Position numbers and translations under genes: made by a program. DNA of 64,000 nt, taken from positions 229,444 through 293,443 of the forward strand of contig NZ_JANYGQ010000020.1 of assembly GCF_025359345.1 (NCBI RefSeq), written 5' to 3'. Shown here piece after piece: positions 53,357 to 62,471 of this stretch (positions within the stretch are counted from its first letter, which is position 1; every line of letters starts with the position of its first letter). This DNA comes from Mucilaginibacter sp. (GTDB taxonomy: Bacteria > Bacteroidota > Bacteroidia > Sphingobacteriales > Sphingobacteriaceae). Under the pieces are notes generated by a model. The model had not been told where the DNA came from and made no database searches. It was given only the letters and a program-made list of their open reading frames with translations.

Positions 53357-53854
53357 ATGAAGATTAACCCCCAACACGTAGTGTCATTAACTTACGATTT
53401 GTATGTTGACCAGGATGGCTCGGAAGTATTGCAGGAAAGCGCAACCGAAGAACAGCCGCTAACTTTTTTATACGGCGCAGGACAAATGCTGCCAAGATTT
53501 GAAGAAAACTTAAGCGCCCTTTCAACTGGCGATACTTATGATTTTCGTTTATCGGCCGAAGACGCTTATGGCGAATATGATGAAGAAGCCGTTGCAAACC
53601 TTCCATTAGAAATGTTTAAAGAAAGCGGCACCCCCGAAATCGGTACCGTACTTCCTTTACAGGACAATAATGGCAACCGTTTCCAGGGAATGGTAGTATC
53701 AGTTGCTGAAGATTCGGTAATCGTAGACCTTAACCACCCGATGGCCGGACAGGAATTGCATTTTAAAGGCAACATCCTTAACGTTCGCCCTGCAACTCCT
53801 GAAGAACTATCTCATGGCCACGCACACGGTGCCGATGGTCATCACGCACACTAA
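53357..53854 (+). CDS. SlyD-like FKBP-type peptidyl-prolyl isomerase
   Basis: A 165-residue cytosolic chaperone/isomerase. The FKBP fold carries an insert-in-flap domain: QHVVSLTYDLYVDQDGSEVL, LTFLYGAGQMLPRFEENLSALSTGD (FKBP core), then AYGEYDEEAVANLPLEMF (IF domain) and MAGQELHFKGNILNVRPATPEEL. The short tail is His-rich (HGHAHGADGHHAH), which in SlyD binds nickel and other metals (family knowledge). Catalyses proline isomerisation and prevents aggregation. It is monocistronic. Confidence 0.93.
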   Translation: MKINPQHVVSLTYDLYVDQDGSEVLQESATEEQPLTFLYGAGQMLPRFEENLSALSTGDTYDFRLSAEDAYGEYDEEAVANLPLEMFKESGTPEIGTVLPLQDNNGNRFQGMVVSVAEDSVIVDLNHPMAGQELHFKGNILNVRPATPEELSHGHAHGADGHHAH

Positions 53855-53862
53855 TATTTAAT

Positions 53863-53932
53863 CTGAAGCCTTGAGTCATTAGTCTGTCGTCGTTTTGACT
53901 TACGATTTAGCACTCAAGGCTTCAGACTTTCT
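53863..53932. repeat. Word-repeat spacer between convergent slyD-like and lacI genes
   Basis: Left ctgaagccttgagtcattagtc and right gcactcaaggcttcagac are reverse complements at their ends (CTGAAGCCTTGAGT with ACTCAAGGCTTCAG), making a strong two-way hairpin. Confidence 0.7.
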
Positions 53933-54952
53933 ACTCGTAGAACCCCTTATAATAAGCACAGGTTTAATATCAATAGTTTTGGGTATTCCGCCGGTATCTG
54001 TGTTATTTAGTTCATCAAAATACAGATTTGCTACAGCCCTGCCCATATCCATACTAAACTGGTCTATTGTGGTGATTGACGGGCTTGTTATCTCTGTAAA
54101 TGCCTCATTCGAATAACCGCAAATGCCCAACTGCGAGGGCACCTTTATTTGCATACCGTTAGCTACTTCCAATACGCCGAGGGCCGAAAAATCAGACGTC
54201 GATGCAAATATGGCATCGGGTGCATCTGGCAGGTTTAACAGTTTTTTTGTAGCCGCAGCACCCAATTCTTTGGTCCAGGCGTTTTCCACTACGTACATGC
54301 TATTTACCGGTACGCCGAACTTTTTTAACGCCCTCAAGTATCCGTCTTTTCGCTGCCGGAAGATGTTCAGATTCTGGGGCCCCTCTAACAATGCTATTTT
54401 TTTGTAACCCTGTTCAAGCATATGGCACACTGCCTCGAACGATGCCTGTTCATTATCATTTATTACTTTTAAGGTCTGCAGTTCATCTGCCACGCGGTCA
54501 AACTGTATCAGTTGAATCCCCTGGTCTATTACATTTCGTAAATGATCGTAATTAAGGCTGTCTACAGAAACCGAAATCACAATGCAGTCAACATGCTGGT
54601 TAATTAATGTATTAACACATTTTACTTCCTTTTTATATTGCTCGTCCGACTGGCAGATAACCAGATTATAACCTTTCTGATAGGTTGAATCCTCAATACC
54701 TGCAATTACGTTTGCAAAAAAGTTTTGGTTAATACGCGGCACTACTACGCCAATGGTTTTGCTTTCACCCTTCCGTAAATTGGAGGCAAGCGTATTGCGT
54801 TTATAGTTTAGTTCCGCTGCTGTTTTTTGTACCAGCAGCCTTGTGGCTTCATTTACATAACCGTTATTGCTAAGCGCTCTGGAGACCGTAGACGCTGTTA
54901 CATTAAGCTTTTGAGCTATGTCATAAATGGTTACCCGTTTCTTCTGCTTCAT
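53900..54952 (-). CDS. LacI-family transcriptional regulator (probable XylR)
   Basis: A 350-residue repressor. Start at 54952 (MKQKKRVTIYDIAQKLNV); the frame is open to 54997, but that part overlaps the operator. The HTH VTIYDIAQKLNVTASTVSRAL is the LacI-type, the hinge helix ATRLLVQKTAAELNYKRN follows, and then a periplasmic-binding-like sensor domain (GVVVPRINQNFFANVIAGIE; YGHNN-like CGYSNEAFTEITSPSITTIDQ). Divergent from xylB with a palindrome next to its start, it most likely represses the xylose genes and itself, and responds to xylose (inference). LacI-type xyl repressors are known in Bacteroidota. Confidence 0.88.
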   Translation of the reverse strand: MKQKKRVTIYDIAQKLNVTASTVSRALSNNGYVNEATRLLVQKTAAELNYKRNTLASNLRKGESKTIGVVVPRINQNFFANVIAGIEDSTYQKGYNLVICQSDEQYKKEVKCVNTLINQHVDCIVISVSVDSLNYDHLRNVIDQGIQLIQFDRVADELQTLKVINDNEQASFEAVCHMLEQGYKKIALLEGPQNLNIFRQRKDGYLRALKKFGVPVNSMYVVENAWTKELGAAATKKLLNLPDAPDAIFASTSDFSALGVLEVANGMQIKVPSQLGICGYSNEAFTEITSPSITTIDQFSMDMGRAVANLYFDELNNTDTGGIPKTIDIKPVLIIRGSTSRKSEALSAKS

Positions 54953-54966
54953 AACTTTTGTAAATA

Positions 54967-54996
54967 TGCAGAAATATTTTTCTGCAATCGATTGCA
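54967..54996. promoter_or_regulatory. Probable LacI-type operator, autoregulatory and xylB-proximal
   Basis: TGCAATCGATTGCA at 54983-54996 is a perfect 14-bp palindrome with CG at the dyad. Overlapping its left half is a second imperfect 20-bp inverted repeat at 54967-54986 (TGCAGAAATA and TTTTTCTGCA). Both lie 15-45 bases upstream of the lacI start and overlap the -33 region of the xylB promoter. Confidence 0.7.
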
Positions 54997-55020
54997 TATT
55001 GAAAAATTAATTTAAATTCG
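54992..55020 (+). promoter_or_regulatory. Candidate xylB promoter
   Basis: TTG at 54992-54994, 18-base spacer, TAAATTCG at 55013-55020 (one mismatch to TAnnTTTG). The -33 box lies within the operator palindrome, so bound repressor would block it. Confidence 0.5.
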
Positions 55021-55071
55021 TCGCTGTAAATAATTTATAAACCACCGCTCGCCGGGCTACTTGTTGTGCAC

Positions 55072-56550
55072 ATGTTATTATTAGGTATTGATATAGGTAC
55101 GTCTTCCATAAAAGTTTCAGTTGTCGATGCCGCATCGCAAAAAGTGGTGGCATCAGCCCAATACCCCGATGAAGAATCGCCTATTATAGCGCTAAAACCC
55201 GGCTGGGCAGAGCAGTCTCCCGATACCTGGTGGGAGCAAACACAAAAAGCTATACAGCTTTGTAACAAAACTGCCGCTTACAATCCTGCGGATATTGCTG
55301 CCATAGGTATCGCCTACCAGATGCATGGTTTGGTTTTGGTTGATAAGGAACAGAACGTGCTGCGCAACAGTATCATCTGGTGTGACAGCCGAGCAGTTGA
55401 AATTGGCGATAAAGCGTTTGACGCTATAGGGCAGGAGCAATGCCTGTCGCATTTGCTTAATTCTCCAGGTAATTTTACCGCATCAAAGCTGGCCTGGGTA
55501 AAAGCCAACGAGCCGGAGGTTTACAGCAAAATAGATAAAGCCATGCTGCCCGGCGATTTTATCGCCATGAGGCTCACCGGCGAGGTTACTACTTCCATAT
55601 CCGCACTTTCCGAAGGCGTTTTTTTTGATTTTAAAGCGAATAGCCTCTCGAAAGATATCATCAACTATTATGGGTTTGATGAAGCGCTATTCCCCGAAGT
55701 GAGGGAAGTGTTTTCGGCCCATGGCAGCCTGCAGGCATCTATCGCACAAAAGCTAAATTTAAAACCCGGTATACCGGTAACTTATAAAGCAGGCGACCAG
55801 CCCAATAATGCCTTATCTTTAAATGTATTAAACCCCGGCGAAGTCGCCGCGACAGCAGGCACCTCGGGTGTAATATACGGCGTTACTGACCAGTTGGGTT
55901 ATGATAAACAATCGCGTGTTAACACATTTGCTCACGTAAACTATACCACGCAGCAACAGCGCCTGGGCGTACTGTTGTGTATCAACGGCGTTGGCAGTAT
56001 GTACCGCTGGCTGAAACAAACTTTTGGAGCAACAGAAAGCTACCTGCAGATGAATGCTAAAGCTACCGAAGCCCCGGCCGGGAGTGATGGCCTTTGCGTT
56101 TTACCATTTGGGAACGGTGCCGAGCGCATGTTGAACAATAAAATGGTTGGTGCTCATTTTCATAATATCGATTTAAATATCCATACCCAGGCGCACGTAA
56201 TACGGGCGGTGCAGGAAGGAATAGCATTTTCTTTCCGCTACGGACTTGATATTATGCGCGAAAACGGCATGAACCCCACTGTTATCCGCGCGGGCAAAAA
56301 CAACCTGTTTTTAAGCGACCTGTTTACCGAAAGCTTTGTAAACATAACAGGCGTGCCCGTCGAGCTTTACAAAAATGATGGCAGCGTAGGGGCAGCCCTT
56401 GGTGCAGGCATAGGTGCGCAAATATTCTCATCGCCACAGCAGGCATTTGAGCATATGCACGCCATACAGATGGTTGAGCCAGTCGGCAAACAACTTGAAT
56501 CCGCTTACCAGCAATGGAAAGCATTCCTTGAAAAACAATTAACAAACTAA
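55072..56550 (+). CDS. xylB: Xylulokinase
   Basis: A 492-residue FGGY-family sugar kinase that phosphorylates D-xylulose to the 5-phosphate. MLLLGIDIGTSSIKV is the phosphate-1 motif, GIAYQMHGLVLVD and IIWCDSRAVEIGD follow, GDFIAMRLTGE and AGTSGVIYGV (adenosine motif) are typical, as is GSVGAALGAG near the end. Start at ATG 55072; a GTG at 55066 two codons earlier is in frame. It is first of the xylB-xylA-transporter operon (59 bases before xylA). FGGY kinases are hard to distinguish, but the xylA neighbour fixes the call. Confidence 0.93.
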   Translation: MLLLGIDIGTSSIKVSVVDAASQKVVASAQYPDEESPIIALKPGWAEQSPDTWWEQTQKAIQLCNKTAAYNPADIAAIGIAYQMHGLVLVDKEQNVLRNSIIWCDSRAVEIGDKAFDAIGQEQCLSHLLNSPGNFTASKLAWVKANEPEVYSKIDKAMLPGDFIAMRLTGEVTTSISALSEGVFFDFKANSLSKDIINYYGFDEALFPEVREVFSAHGSLQASIAQKLNLKPGIPVTYKAGDQPNNALSLNVLNPGEVAATAGTSGVIYGVTDQLGYDKQSRVNTFAHVNYTTQQQRLGVLLCINGVGSMYRWLKQTFGATESYLQMNAKATEAPAGSDGLCVLPFGNGAERMLNNKMVGAHFHNIDLNIHTQAHVIRAVQEGIAFSFRYGLDIMRENGMNPTVIRAGKNNLFLSDLFTESFVNITGVPVELYKNDGSVGAALGAGIGAQIFSSPQQAFEHMHAIQMVEPVGKQLESAYQQWKAFLEKQLTN

Positions 56551-56609
56551 ATATTAAAAGTAATCGGTGAAATCATTCTCCAATCGGTGTAATCAAAAAA
56601 ACAATAATC

Positions 56610-57938
56610 ATGAGCATAATCTTAGGCGAAAAAGAATTTTTTAAAGGAATAGGTCAAATAAAATTTGAAGGGCTGCAGTCAGACAACCCGCTTGCTTTCC
56701 GTTGGTATGACGAAAATAAAGTAGTTGCCGGTAAACCGATGAAAGACCACCTGCGCTTTGCCTGCGCGTACTGGCATTCGTTCTGTGGCAATGGCGCCGA
56801 CCCGTTTGGCGAGCCTACCCACCTATTCCCCTGGAGCGTAAAAAGTGATGCAGTTGAACGCGCGAAAGATAAAATGGATGCCGCGTTTGAGTTTATCACC
56901 AAAATGGGCATGAACTACTACTGTTTTCATGATGTTGACGTGGTTGACTACGGCAACGATGTAAACGAAAACGACCGCCGCCTGCAGGCAATGGTTGATT
57001 ATGCCAAACAAAAACAAGCCGCCAGTGGTGTAAAGCTGCTTTGGGGCACCTCAAACCTGTTCAGCAACCGCAGGTATATGAACGGCGCCGCCACCAATCC
57101 CGATTTCCATGTGTTGAGCCATGCTGCTGCACAGGTAAAAGCCGCGCTTGATGCCACCATCGCGTTAGGCGGCAAAAATTATGTGTTCTGGGGTGGGCGT
57201 GAGGGCTATATGACCCTATTGAACACTGACATGAAACGCGAGCAGGAACACTTGGCCAAATTTTTACATACGGCAAAAGATTATGCACGTAAACAAGGCT
57301 TTAAAGGCACATTTTTTATCGAGCCAAAACCATGTGAGCCAACCAAGCACCAGTATGATTATGACGCAGCAACCGTTTTCGGCTTTTTACAGAAATATGA
57401 TTTGCTGAACGATTTTAAATTGAACCTTGAAGTTAACCACGCAACATTGGCCGGTCATACTTTCCAGCATGAATTGCAGGTAGCTGCCGATTCAGGTTTG
57501 CTTGGCTCGATTGATGCCAACCGCGGCGACAGCCAGAACGGCTGGGATACCGACCAGTTCCCGAACGATATTAACGAGGTTACTGAAATAATGATGATTA
57601 TCCTTGAAGCAGGTGGTTTCCAGGGTGGCGGCATAAACTTCGACGCCAAAATACGCCGTAACTCAACCGATCCGGCTGATTTATTTTATGCCCACGTTGG
57701 TGGCATGGATGTTTTTGCAAGGGCATTAATTACTGCCGATAATATTCTCCAAAAATCAGATTATCTTAAACTGAGAAAAGATCGTTATGCATCTTTTGAT
57801 ACCGGCAAAGGCAAAGAATTTGAAGAAGGAAAGTTATCATTGGAAGACTTACGCGCCTATGCTGTTGAAAACGGCGACCCTAAAACAACAAGCGGCAAAC
57901 AAGAATATATCGAAAATTTGATAAATCGATATATATAG
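56610..57938 (+). CDS. xylA: Xylose isomerase
   Basis: A 442-residue TIM-barrel enzyme converting D-xylose to D-xylulose. The sugar-opening His is in [13 protein letters not shown]; the metal ligands lie in [18 protein letters not shown] (Glu), [18 protein letters not shown], and [22 protein letters not shown] (Asp, Asp), with FWGGREGYM for the substrate. It is a class II isomerase by its N-terminal extension of about 40 residues ([17 protein letters not shown]). The 59-base upstream spacer contains ggtgaaatc/ggtgtaatc words; 44 bases separate it from the first symporter. Confidence 0.97.
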   Translation: MSIILGEKEFFKGIGQIKFEGLQSDNPLAFRWYDENKVVAGKPMKDHLRFACAYWHSFCGNGADPFGEPTHLFPWSVKSDAVERAKDKMDAAFEFITKMGMNYYCFHDVDVVDYGNDVNENDRRLQAMVDYAKQKQAASGVKLLWGTSNLFSNRRYMNGAATNPDFHVLSHAAAQVKAALDATIALGGKNYVFWGGREGYMTLLNTDMKREQEHLAKFLHTAKDYARKQGFKGTFFIEPKPCEPTKHQYDYDAATVFGFLQKYDLLNDFKLNLEVNHATLAGHTFQHELQVAADSGLLGSIDANRGDSQNGWDTDQFPNDINEVTEIMMIILEAGGFQGGGINFDAKIRRNSTDPADLFYAHVGGMDVFARALITADNILQKSDYLKLRKDRYASFDTGKGKEFEEGKLSLEDLRAYAVENGDPKTTSGKQEYIENLINRYI

Positions 57939-57982
57939 TTTATAATTGTCAAACCAACATTAAAAACCAAATACAATAACTA

Positions 57983-59674
57983 ATGAACCTGAAAACCCTT
58001 TCTTATGGCGATTATGCTGTATTCCTTGTCTATTTTGTAATAGTATCCCTCTACGGCTTTTGGGTATACAAGCGTAAAAACAAAAGTGATGGTACCTCTA
58101 AAGGTTATTTTTTGGCCGAAGGTTCTTTAACCTGGTGGGCAATAGGCGCCTCGTTAATTGCTTCTAATATCTCGGCCGAACAAATGGTGGGGATGAGTGG
58201 TTCAGGTTTTAAGATGGGGCTGGCCATTAGTACTTACGAGTGGATGGCCGCTGCGACATTGGTTATCGTGGCTGTATTCTTTATACCGGTTTACCTTAAA
58301 AATAAAATAGCCACCATGCCGCAGTTTCTACACCAGCGGTATAACGGTACAGTGGCCATGATCATGGCTATATTCTGGTTAATGCTGTATATCGTTGTTA
58401 ACCTTATGTCGATAATTTATTTGGGCGGGGTGGCAATAGCAGGCATTTCAGGATTAGATTTGAAACTGGTTATTACTTTACTAGCCGTTTTTTCAATCAT
58501 TATCACCCTGGGCGGCATGAAGGTTATCGGCTATACCGACGTTATACAAGTGTTTTTCCTTGTATTAGGGGGGCTGGCAGCTACTTATATAGCGCTTCAC
58601 CTGATAAGCGAAAAATCCGGCACAACCGGCCTTTGGAATGGGTTTAAATTGCTGCGTGCAGATGCCGCCGACCACTTCCAGATGATATTCCATAAGAACA
58701 ATGCAAATTACCTCGATTTGCCGGGCCTTTCTGTACTTATAGGTGGTATGTGGATTACTAACTTAAATTACTGGGGTTGTAACCAATATATTACCCAGCG
58801 GGCGCTTGGTGCCGACTTGAAAACAGCCCGGGCAGGTATTCTTTTTGCAGCTTTCCTAAAGTTGTTGATGCCTGTGATTGTGGTACTGCCGGGTATAGCA
58901 GCTTATGTGCTTTATCAGAAAGGGATGTTTCACCAGGAAATGTTAAGTTCAAAAGGTGTTTTAGATGTTAACAAAGCTTATCCATCGATACTTAATTTAT
59001 TGCCGAACTACATGAAAGGGCTCTCATTTGCGGCGCTAACGGCGGCTATTGTGGCGTCTTTAGCCGGCAAAGCCAATAGTATCGCTACTATATTTACGTT
59101 GGACATCTATAAAAAGGCAATAAATAAAAATGCCTCGGAGAAAAACATGGTTAACGTAGGTAAAATAGCTGTAGTAGTGTCAATGGTATTAGGCGTTTTG
59201 CTATCGTTTGTAATTGGAGACATGTTGATGGGCGAAGGAAAACAAGGCTTTCAGTATATACAGGAATACACAGGCTTTGTTTCGCCGGGTATATTTGCCA
59301 TGTTTATTTTAGGTTTCTTCTGGAAAAAAGCAACTTCAAACGCTGCATTATTTGCAACCATAGGCGGCTTAGCGTTCGCTATAGTATTTAAGTTCCTGCC
59401 TTACTGGACTAATCTTTCCTTCTTGCAGCCATTTGGCTTTTCAAAACTGAATGGCGACGGCGTTTACGAAATTCCTTTTATGGATAGGATGGGCTTCGTT
59501 TTTGTGATATGTATGGTAGGTATGTATATTATATCAATGATTGAAAATGCGAAGGGCCTGCGGACAAACGGCCTGGAAGTAGACGTGAATATGTTCAAAA
59601 CAAACAGGAGCTTCGCAATCGGCGCAATAGTTGTTGCTGTTATCCTTACATTTTTGTACACATTTTTCTGGTAG
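57983..59674 (+). CDS. Sodium/solute symporter, SGLT type, first copy
   Basis: A 563-residue inner-membrane carrier of the SSS family with 13-14 helices. The segments FFLAEGSLTWWAIGASLIASNISAEQMVGMSG (quoted in parts), AISTYEWMAAATLVIVAVFFIPVYLKN, MGMTIG-like LGGMKVIGYTDVIQVFFLV and AALTAAIVASLAGKANSIATIFTLDIYKK are the SGLT core. As it directly follows xylA, it most likely imports xylose with sodium. It lacks the extra C-terminal helix-rich extension of some SSS proteins. Followed by a terminator, then a paralogue. Confidence 0.9.
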   Translation: MNLKTLSYGDYAVFLVYFVIVSLYGFWVYKRKNKSDGTSKGYFLAEGSLTWWAIGASLIASNISAEQMVGMSGSGFKMGLAISTYEWMAAATLVIVAVFFIPVYLKNKIATMPQFLHQRYNGTVAMIMAIFWLMLYIVVNLMSIIYLGGVAIAGISGLDLKLVITLLAVFSIIITLGGMKVIGYTDVIQVFFLVLGGLAATYIALHLISEKSGTTGLWNGFKLLRADAADHFQMIFHKNNANYLDLPGLSVLIGGMWITNLNYWGCNQYITQRALGADLKTARAGILFAAFLKLLMPVIVVLPGIAAYVLYQKGMFHQEMLSSKGVLDVNKAYPSILNLLPNYMKGLSFAALTAAIVASLAGKANSIATIFTLDIYKKAINKNASEKNMVNVGKIAVVVSMVLGVLLSFVIGDMLMGEGKQGFQYIQEYTGFVSPGIFAMFILGFFWKKATSNAALFATIGGLAFAIVFKFLPYWTNLSFLQPFGFSKLNGDGVYEIPFMDRMGFVFVICMVGMYIISMIENAKGLRTNGLEVDVNMFKTNRSFAIGAIVVAVILTFLYTFFW

Positions 59675-59691
59675 AAGGCAAACAACTTTAT

Positions 59692-59730
59692 AAAAATAGC
59701 GATGAGTACGGTGCTCATCGCTATTTTTTT
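59692..59730 (+). terminator. Terminator of the xyl operon, after the first symporter
   Basis: AAAAATAGCGATGAG pairs with CTCATCGCTATTTTT (15 bp) over a seven-base loop, then a T run. Confidence 0.93.
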
Positions 59731-59970
59731 GAACTATCGGTTTTATAACCTCAGAGGCACGGAGAAGGCAAGGATAGCGTGTTTTGTGAATTACCAAAGC
59801 GGGCTCCCATAACTTCGGTAGCCAGGTCGTTTTCTATTATAAATACTTGCCTGTGGGAACACGGACAACGGGGAGTGAAAACTAATTTAAAACTATTAAC
59901 TTGTAACCCGGTAAACAGATGGGAATACCTTGCCAGGCAACACAAAAAAGCAACCAATTAAACCAATAAT
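59731..59970. other. Spacer between the two symporters
   Basis: No reliable gene is seen; a 60-codon ORF (59779-59961) looks spurious. The segment ccataacttcggtagccagg ... acggacaacggggagtg has the appearance of an interspersed-repeat remnant. The promoter of the second symporter must lie here. Confidence 0.4.
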
Positions 59971-61683
59971 ATGAGCAAGTTTACGCAGATTGATTATTTA
60001 ATTTTTATCTTTTACTTTGTTGTGGTGTCGGGATATGGCATCTACATTTATCGCAAAAAAAAGAAAGCAGTTTCCGCTACCCATGATTTCTTTTTAGCCG
60101 AAGGCTCCCTAACCTGGTGGGCAATCGGCGCTTCGCTCATAGCCTCAAATATTTCCGCCGAACAATTTATAGGCATGAGCGGTCAGGGCTATAGTATAGG
60201 TATCGCCGTAGCTGCATACGAATGGATTGCAGCGATTGCTTTGATTATTGTTGCCGTATGGTTTATCCCGGTGTATCTTAAAAATAAGATATTTACCATG
60301 CCGCAGTTTTTGAAAACAAGGTATAATGAAACGGTGGCGCTCATAATGGCCATCTTTTGGTTGTTCCTATACGTGTTTGTTAACCTGACCTCAATATTGT
60401 ATTTGGGAGCTTTAGCTATTAACAACCTGCTGGGTGGTAGTGTTGACCAATTTCACCTCATCATTATCCTGCTTTCACTGTTCGCAGTATTTATCACCCT
60501 TGGCGGTATGAAAGTTATCGGTTTTACAGATGTTATACAGGTAAGCGTGCTTATTATTGGTGGTTTGGCCACCACCTATATTGCACTAACAGTGGTGAGT
60601 AAAGCTTTTGGCTTTGGCGAAGATGCGTTAGCGGGCTTCAATCAGCTAATCAAAAGCGCACCCGACCATTTCCACATGATATTTACCAAACCTACAGCTG
60701 CAACGGGGCAACACGAGGTTGATAATTATTTAACCATTCCAGGCCTGCTCTCGTACGTTGCCGGTATCTGGATCATCAATCTTAACTATTGGGGCTGCAA
60801 TCAATACATCACCCAACGTGCACTCGGCGCCGATTTACAAACAGCGCGTAAGGGAATATTATTCGCTGGATTTTTAAAACTGTTGATGCCACTAATCGTG
60901 ATGCTTCCGGGCATTGCAGCATATGTATTACATCAAAAAGGCCTGGTTCAGGCGGAAATGCTTGTAGGCAGTAAAAATGGCCTGCCAGTATCTGACAATG
61001 CTTATTCGGCTATATTAGGCTATCTGCCAAACGGCTTGATTGGTTTGTCGCTTGCCGCATTAACTGCGGCAATAGTAGCATCGCTGGCAGGTAAAGCCAA
61101 TAGTATTTCGACCATTTTTACTTTAGATGTATATAAAAAGTATATCAAAAAAGATGCGGGCGAAAAAAACATGGTTATCATTGGCCGTATAACTATCCTT
61201 GTTGCCCTTATTATCTCTATAATTTTTACCTGGAGCGATACATTGGGTATTGGCGGAGCAGGCGGTTTTACCTTTATCCAAAAGTATACCGGTTTTATTA
61301 GTCCGGGTGTATTTGCCATGTTTATTTTAGGTATGTTTTGGAAGCGTACTACCGGTGCGGCTGCTGTGGTTGGTGTTATCACAGGCTTTGCGTTGTCGAT
61401 TTTATTTAATGAATTGGCGCCAGCCTGGTTCGGTCACGAAACATTTTTATACACCGCCTACAAAAACGCGGCCGGTGTTTACGAAATTCCTTTTCACATT
61501 TGTATGGGGCTGGCCTTTATGTTTACGATGATAGTAATGATTTTAATTAGCCTTGGCGGACCGAAAGTTAATCCTAAATCTTTTGTGCTTGATAAATCGA
61601 TGTTTAAAGTATCGCCGGGCGTGTTAGCAATGATTGTAATTACATTGCTTGTTATATCATTGCTCTACGTGAGATTCTGGTAA
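59971..61683 (+). CDS. Sodium/solute symporter, SGLT type, second copy
   Basis: A 570-residue paralogue of the preceding symporter, with matching blocks: FFLAEGSLTWWAIGASLIAS, GMSGQGYSIGIAVAAYEWIAAIALIIVAVWFIPVYLKN, FITLGGMKVIGFTDVIQ and AALTAAIVASLAGKANSISTIF. It has a ~10-residue insertion before helix 7 (KPTAATGQHEVDNYL). It is separated from the first copy by a terminator and 240 bases, so is likely expressed on its own. Its terminator uses the same core stem as that of the first copy. The substrate may be xylose or another sugar. Confidence 0.9.
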   Translation: MSKFTQIDYLIFIFYFVVVSGYGIYIYRKKKKAVSATHDFFLAEGSLTWWAIGASLIASNISAEQFIGMSGQGYSIGIAVAAYEWIAAIALIIVAVWFIPVYLKNKIFTMPQFLKTRYNETVALIMAIFWLFLYVFVNLTSILYLGALAINNLLGGSVDQFHLIIILLSLFAVFITLGGMKVIGFTDVIQVSVLIIGGLATTYIALTVVSKAFGFGEDALAGFNQLIKSAPDHFHMIFTKPTAATGQHEVDNYLTIPGLLSYVAGIWIINLNYWGCNQYITQRALGADLQTARKGILFAGFLKLLMPLIVMLPGIAAYVLHQKGLVQAEMLVGSKNGLPVSDNAYSAILGYLPNGLIGLSLAALTAAIVASLAGKANSISTIFTLDVYKKYIKKDAGEKNMVIIGRITILVALIISIIFTWSDTLGIGGAGGFTFIQKYTGFISPGVFAMFILGMFWKRTTGAAAVVGVITGFALSILFNELAPAWFGHETFLYTAYKNAAGVYEIPFHICMGLAFMFTMIVMILISLGGPKVNPKSFVLDKSMFKVSPGVLAMIVITLLVISLLYVRFW

Positions 61684-61700
61684 AAATTTAATGTTTTGAA

Positions 61701-61736
61701 AAAAGCGATGGGCGTAATGCTCATCGCTTTATTTTT
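61701..61736 (+). terminator. Terminator of the second symporter
   Basis: AAAGCGATG(GGC) pairs with GCTCATCGCTTT over GTAAT, followed by ATTTTT. The GCGATGRG/GCTCATCGC core equals that of the terminator at 59692-59730. Confidence 0.88.
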
Positions 61737-61758
61737 GCCGTTTTTTAATTCCAGGTGG

Positions 61759-62403
61759 TTAAATAGCCCACTGTTCCACCCGTTTCAATAACACCCCCAC
61801 AATCACCATCCACACCACAAGCCCTGCAATAAATACCCTGAACCCGGTTAGATCCACAAAAATGAACCCTGCGATAAATCCGGCGATAACCAAAATGCAG
61901 GTGAACAAACCAAAATAGCCAACCCACTTTGGAAAATCGCTGGTTTTGATAATAACAACCGACCATAATGAAATAGCAATACATACACCGCCAATAAAAA
62001 TATAATCGAATGCGTGGTTAAGCGCGCTGTTATACGTTAACAGCAATATTAACGAATTTGTCATTTCGGCCGTTGTTTCCTGGTAATGCCTTATAAAAAG
62101 GGAAAGCGCCAGGCCGTTAACTGCCGCCGCTAATAAAACGGCAAATAACCCGACACCCATTGTAATAAAGGCCCCCATCGACCAGGGATTATCCGCAGAT
62201 AACTTTTTAGTCAGCCCCCAAAAGCCAAACAAAGTTAACGGGATGGAAAGGATGGCGAGGGAATGAGTAACAATAATCATAGTTGAAATGTGCCTGAGAT
62301 GTTCAAGACTTCCGCCTGTCGGGTGCATTACCATCGTAATTGTCATTATTGTCGCGCCGGTAATAAGCGCCGTGCCGCTGTAGTAATAGGTTTGATTTTT
62401 CAT
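61759..62403 (-). CDS. Multi-pass membrane protein of unknown function
   Basis: A 214-residue protein that I do not assign to a family. Six hydrophobic helices are visible (about 8-27, 40-64, 75-102, 122-147, 152-178 and 186-208), with short loops and HPTGGSLEHLRHIST after the first helix. No catalytic motif is seen. It lies on the same strand downstream of a Crp/Fnr-type regulator (68-base gap), so the two are probably co-transcribed, and the regulator might control it. Confidence 0.75.
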   Translation of the reverse strand: MKNQTYYYSGTALITGATIMTITMVMHPTGGSLEHLRHISTMIIVTHSLAILSIPLTLFGFWGLTKKLSADNPWSMGAFITMGVGLFAVLLAAAVNGLALSLFIRHYQETTAEMTNSLILLLTYNSALNHAFDYIFIGGVCIAISLWSVVIIKTSDFPKWVGYFGLFTCILVIAGFIAGFIFVDLTGFRVFIAGLVVWMVIVGVLLKRVEQWAI

Positions 62404-62471
62404 GCGCCTTTTTTGTTTTTCTGTTGGCCATGAAGGTAGGCTGGCTTAGGCAAAAAGGCACTTGACTGCGG

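Noticed and set aside
54953..54997. Upstream ATG start for the LacI regulator
   Set aside because: The 15 added residues overlap the operator palindrome and precede the usual KKRVTIYDIA start.
59779..59961. 60-codon ORF between the symporters
   Set aside because: No recognisable domain, no promoter, position within a spacer that looks like an interspersed-repeat remnant.
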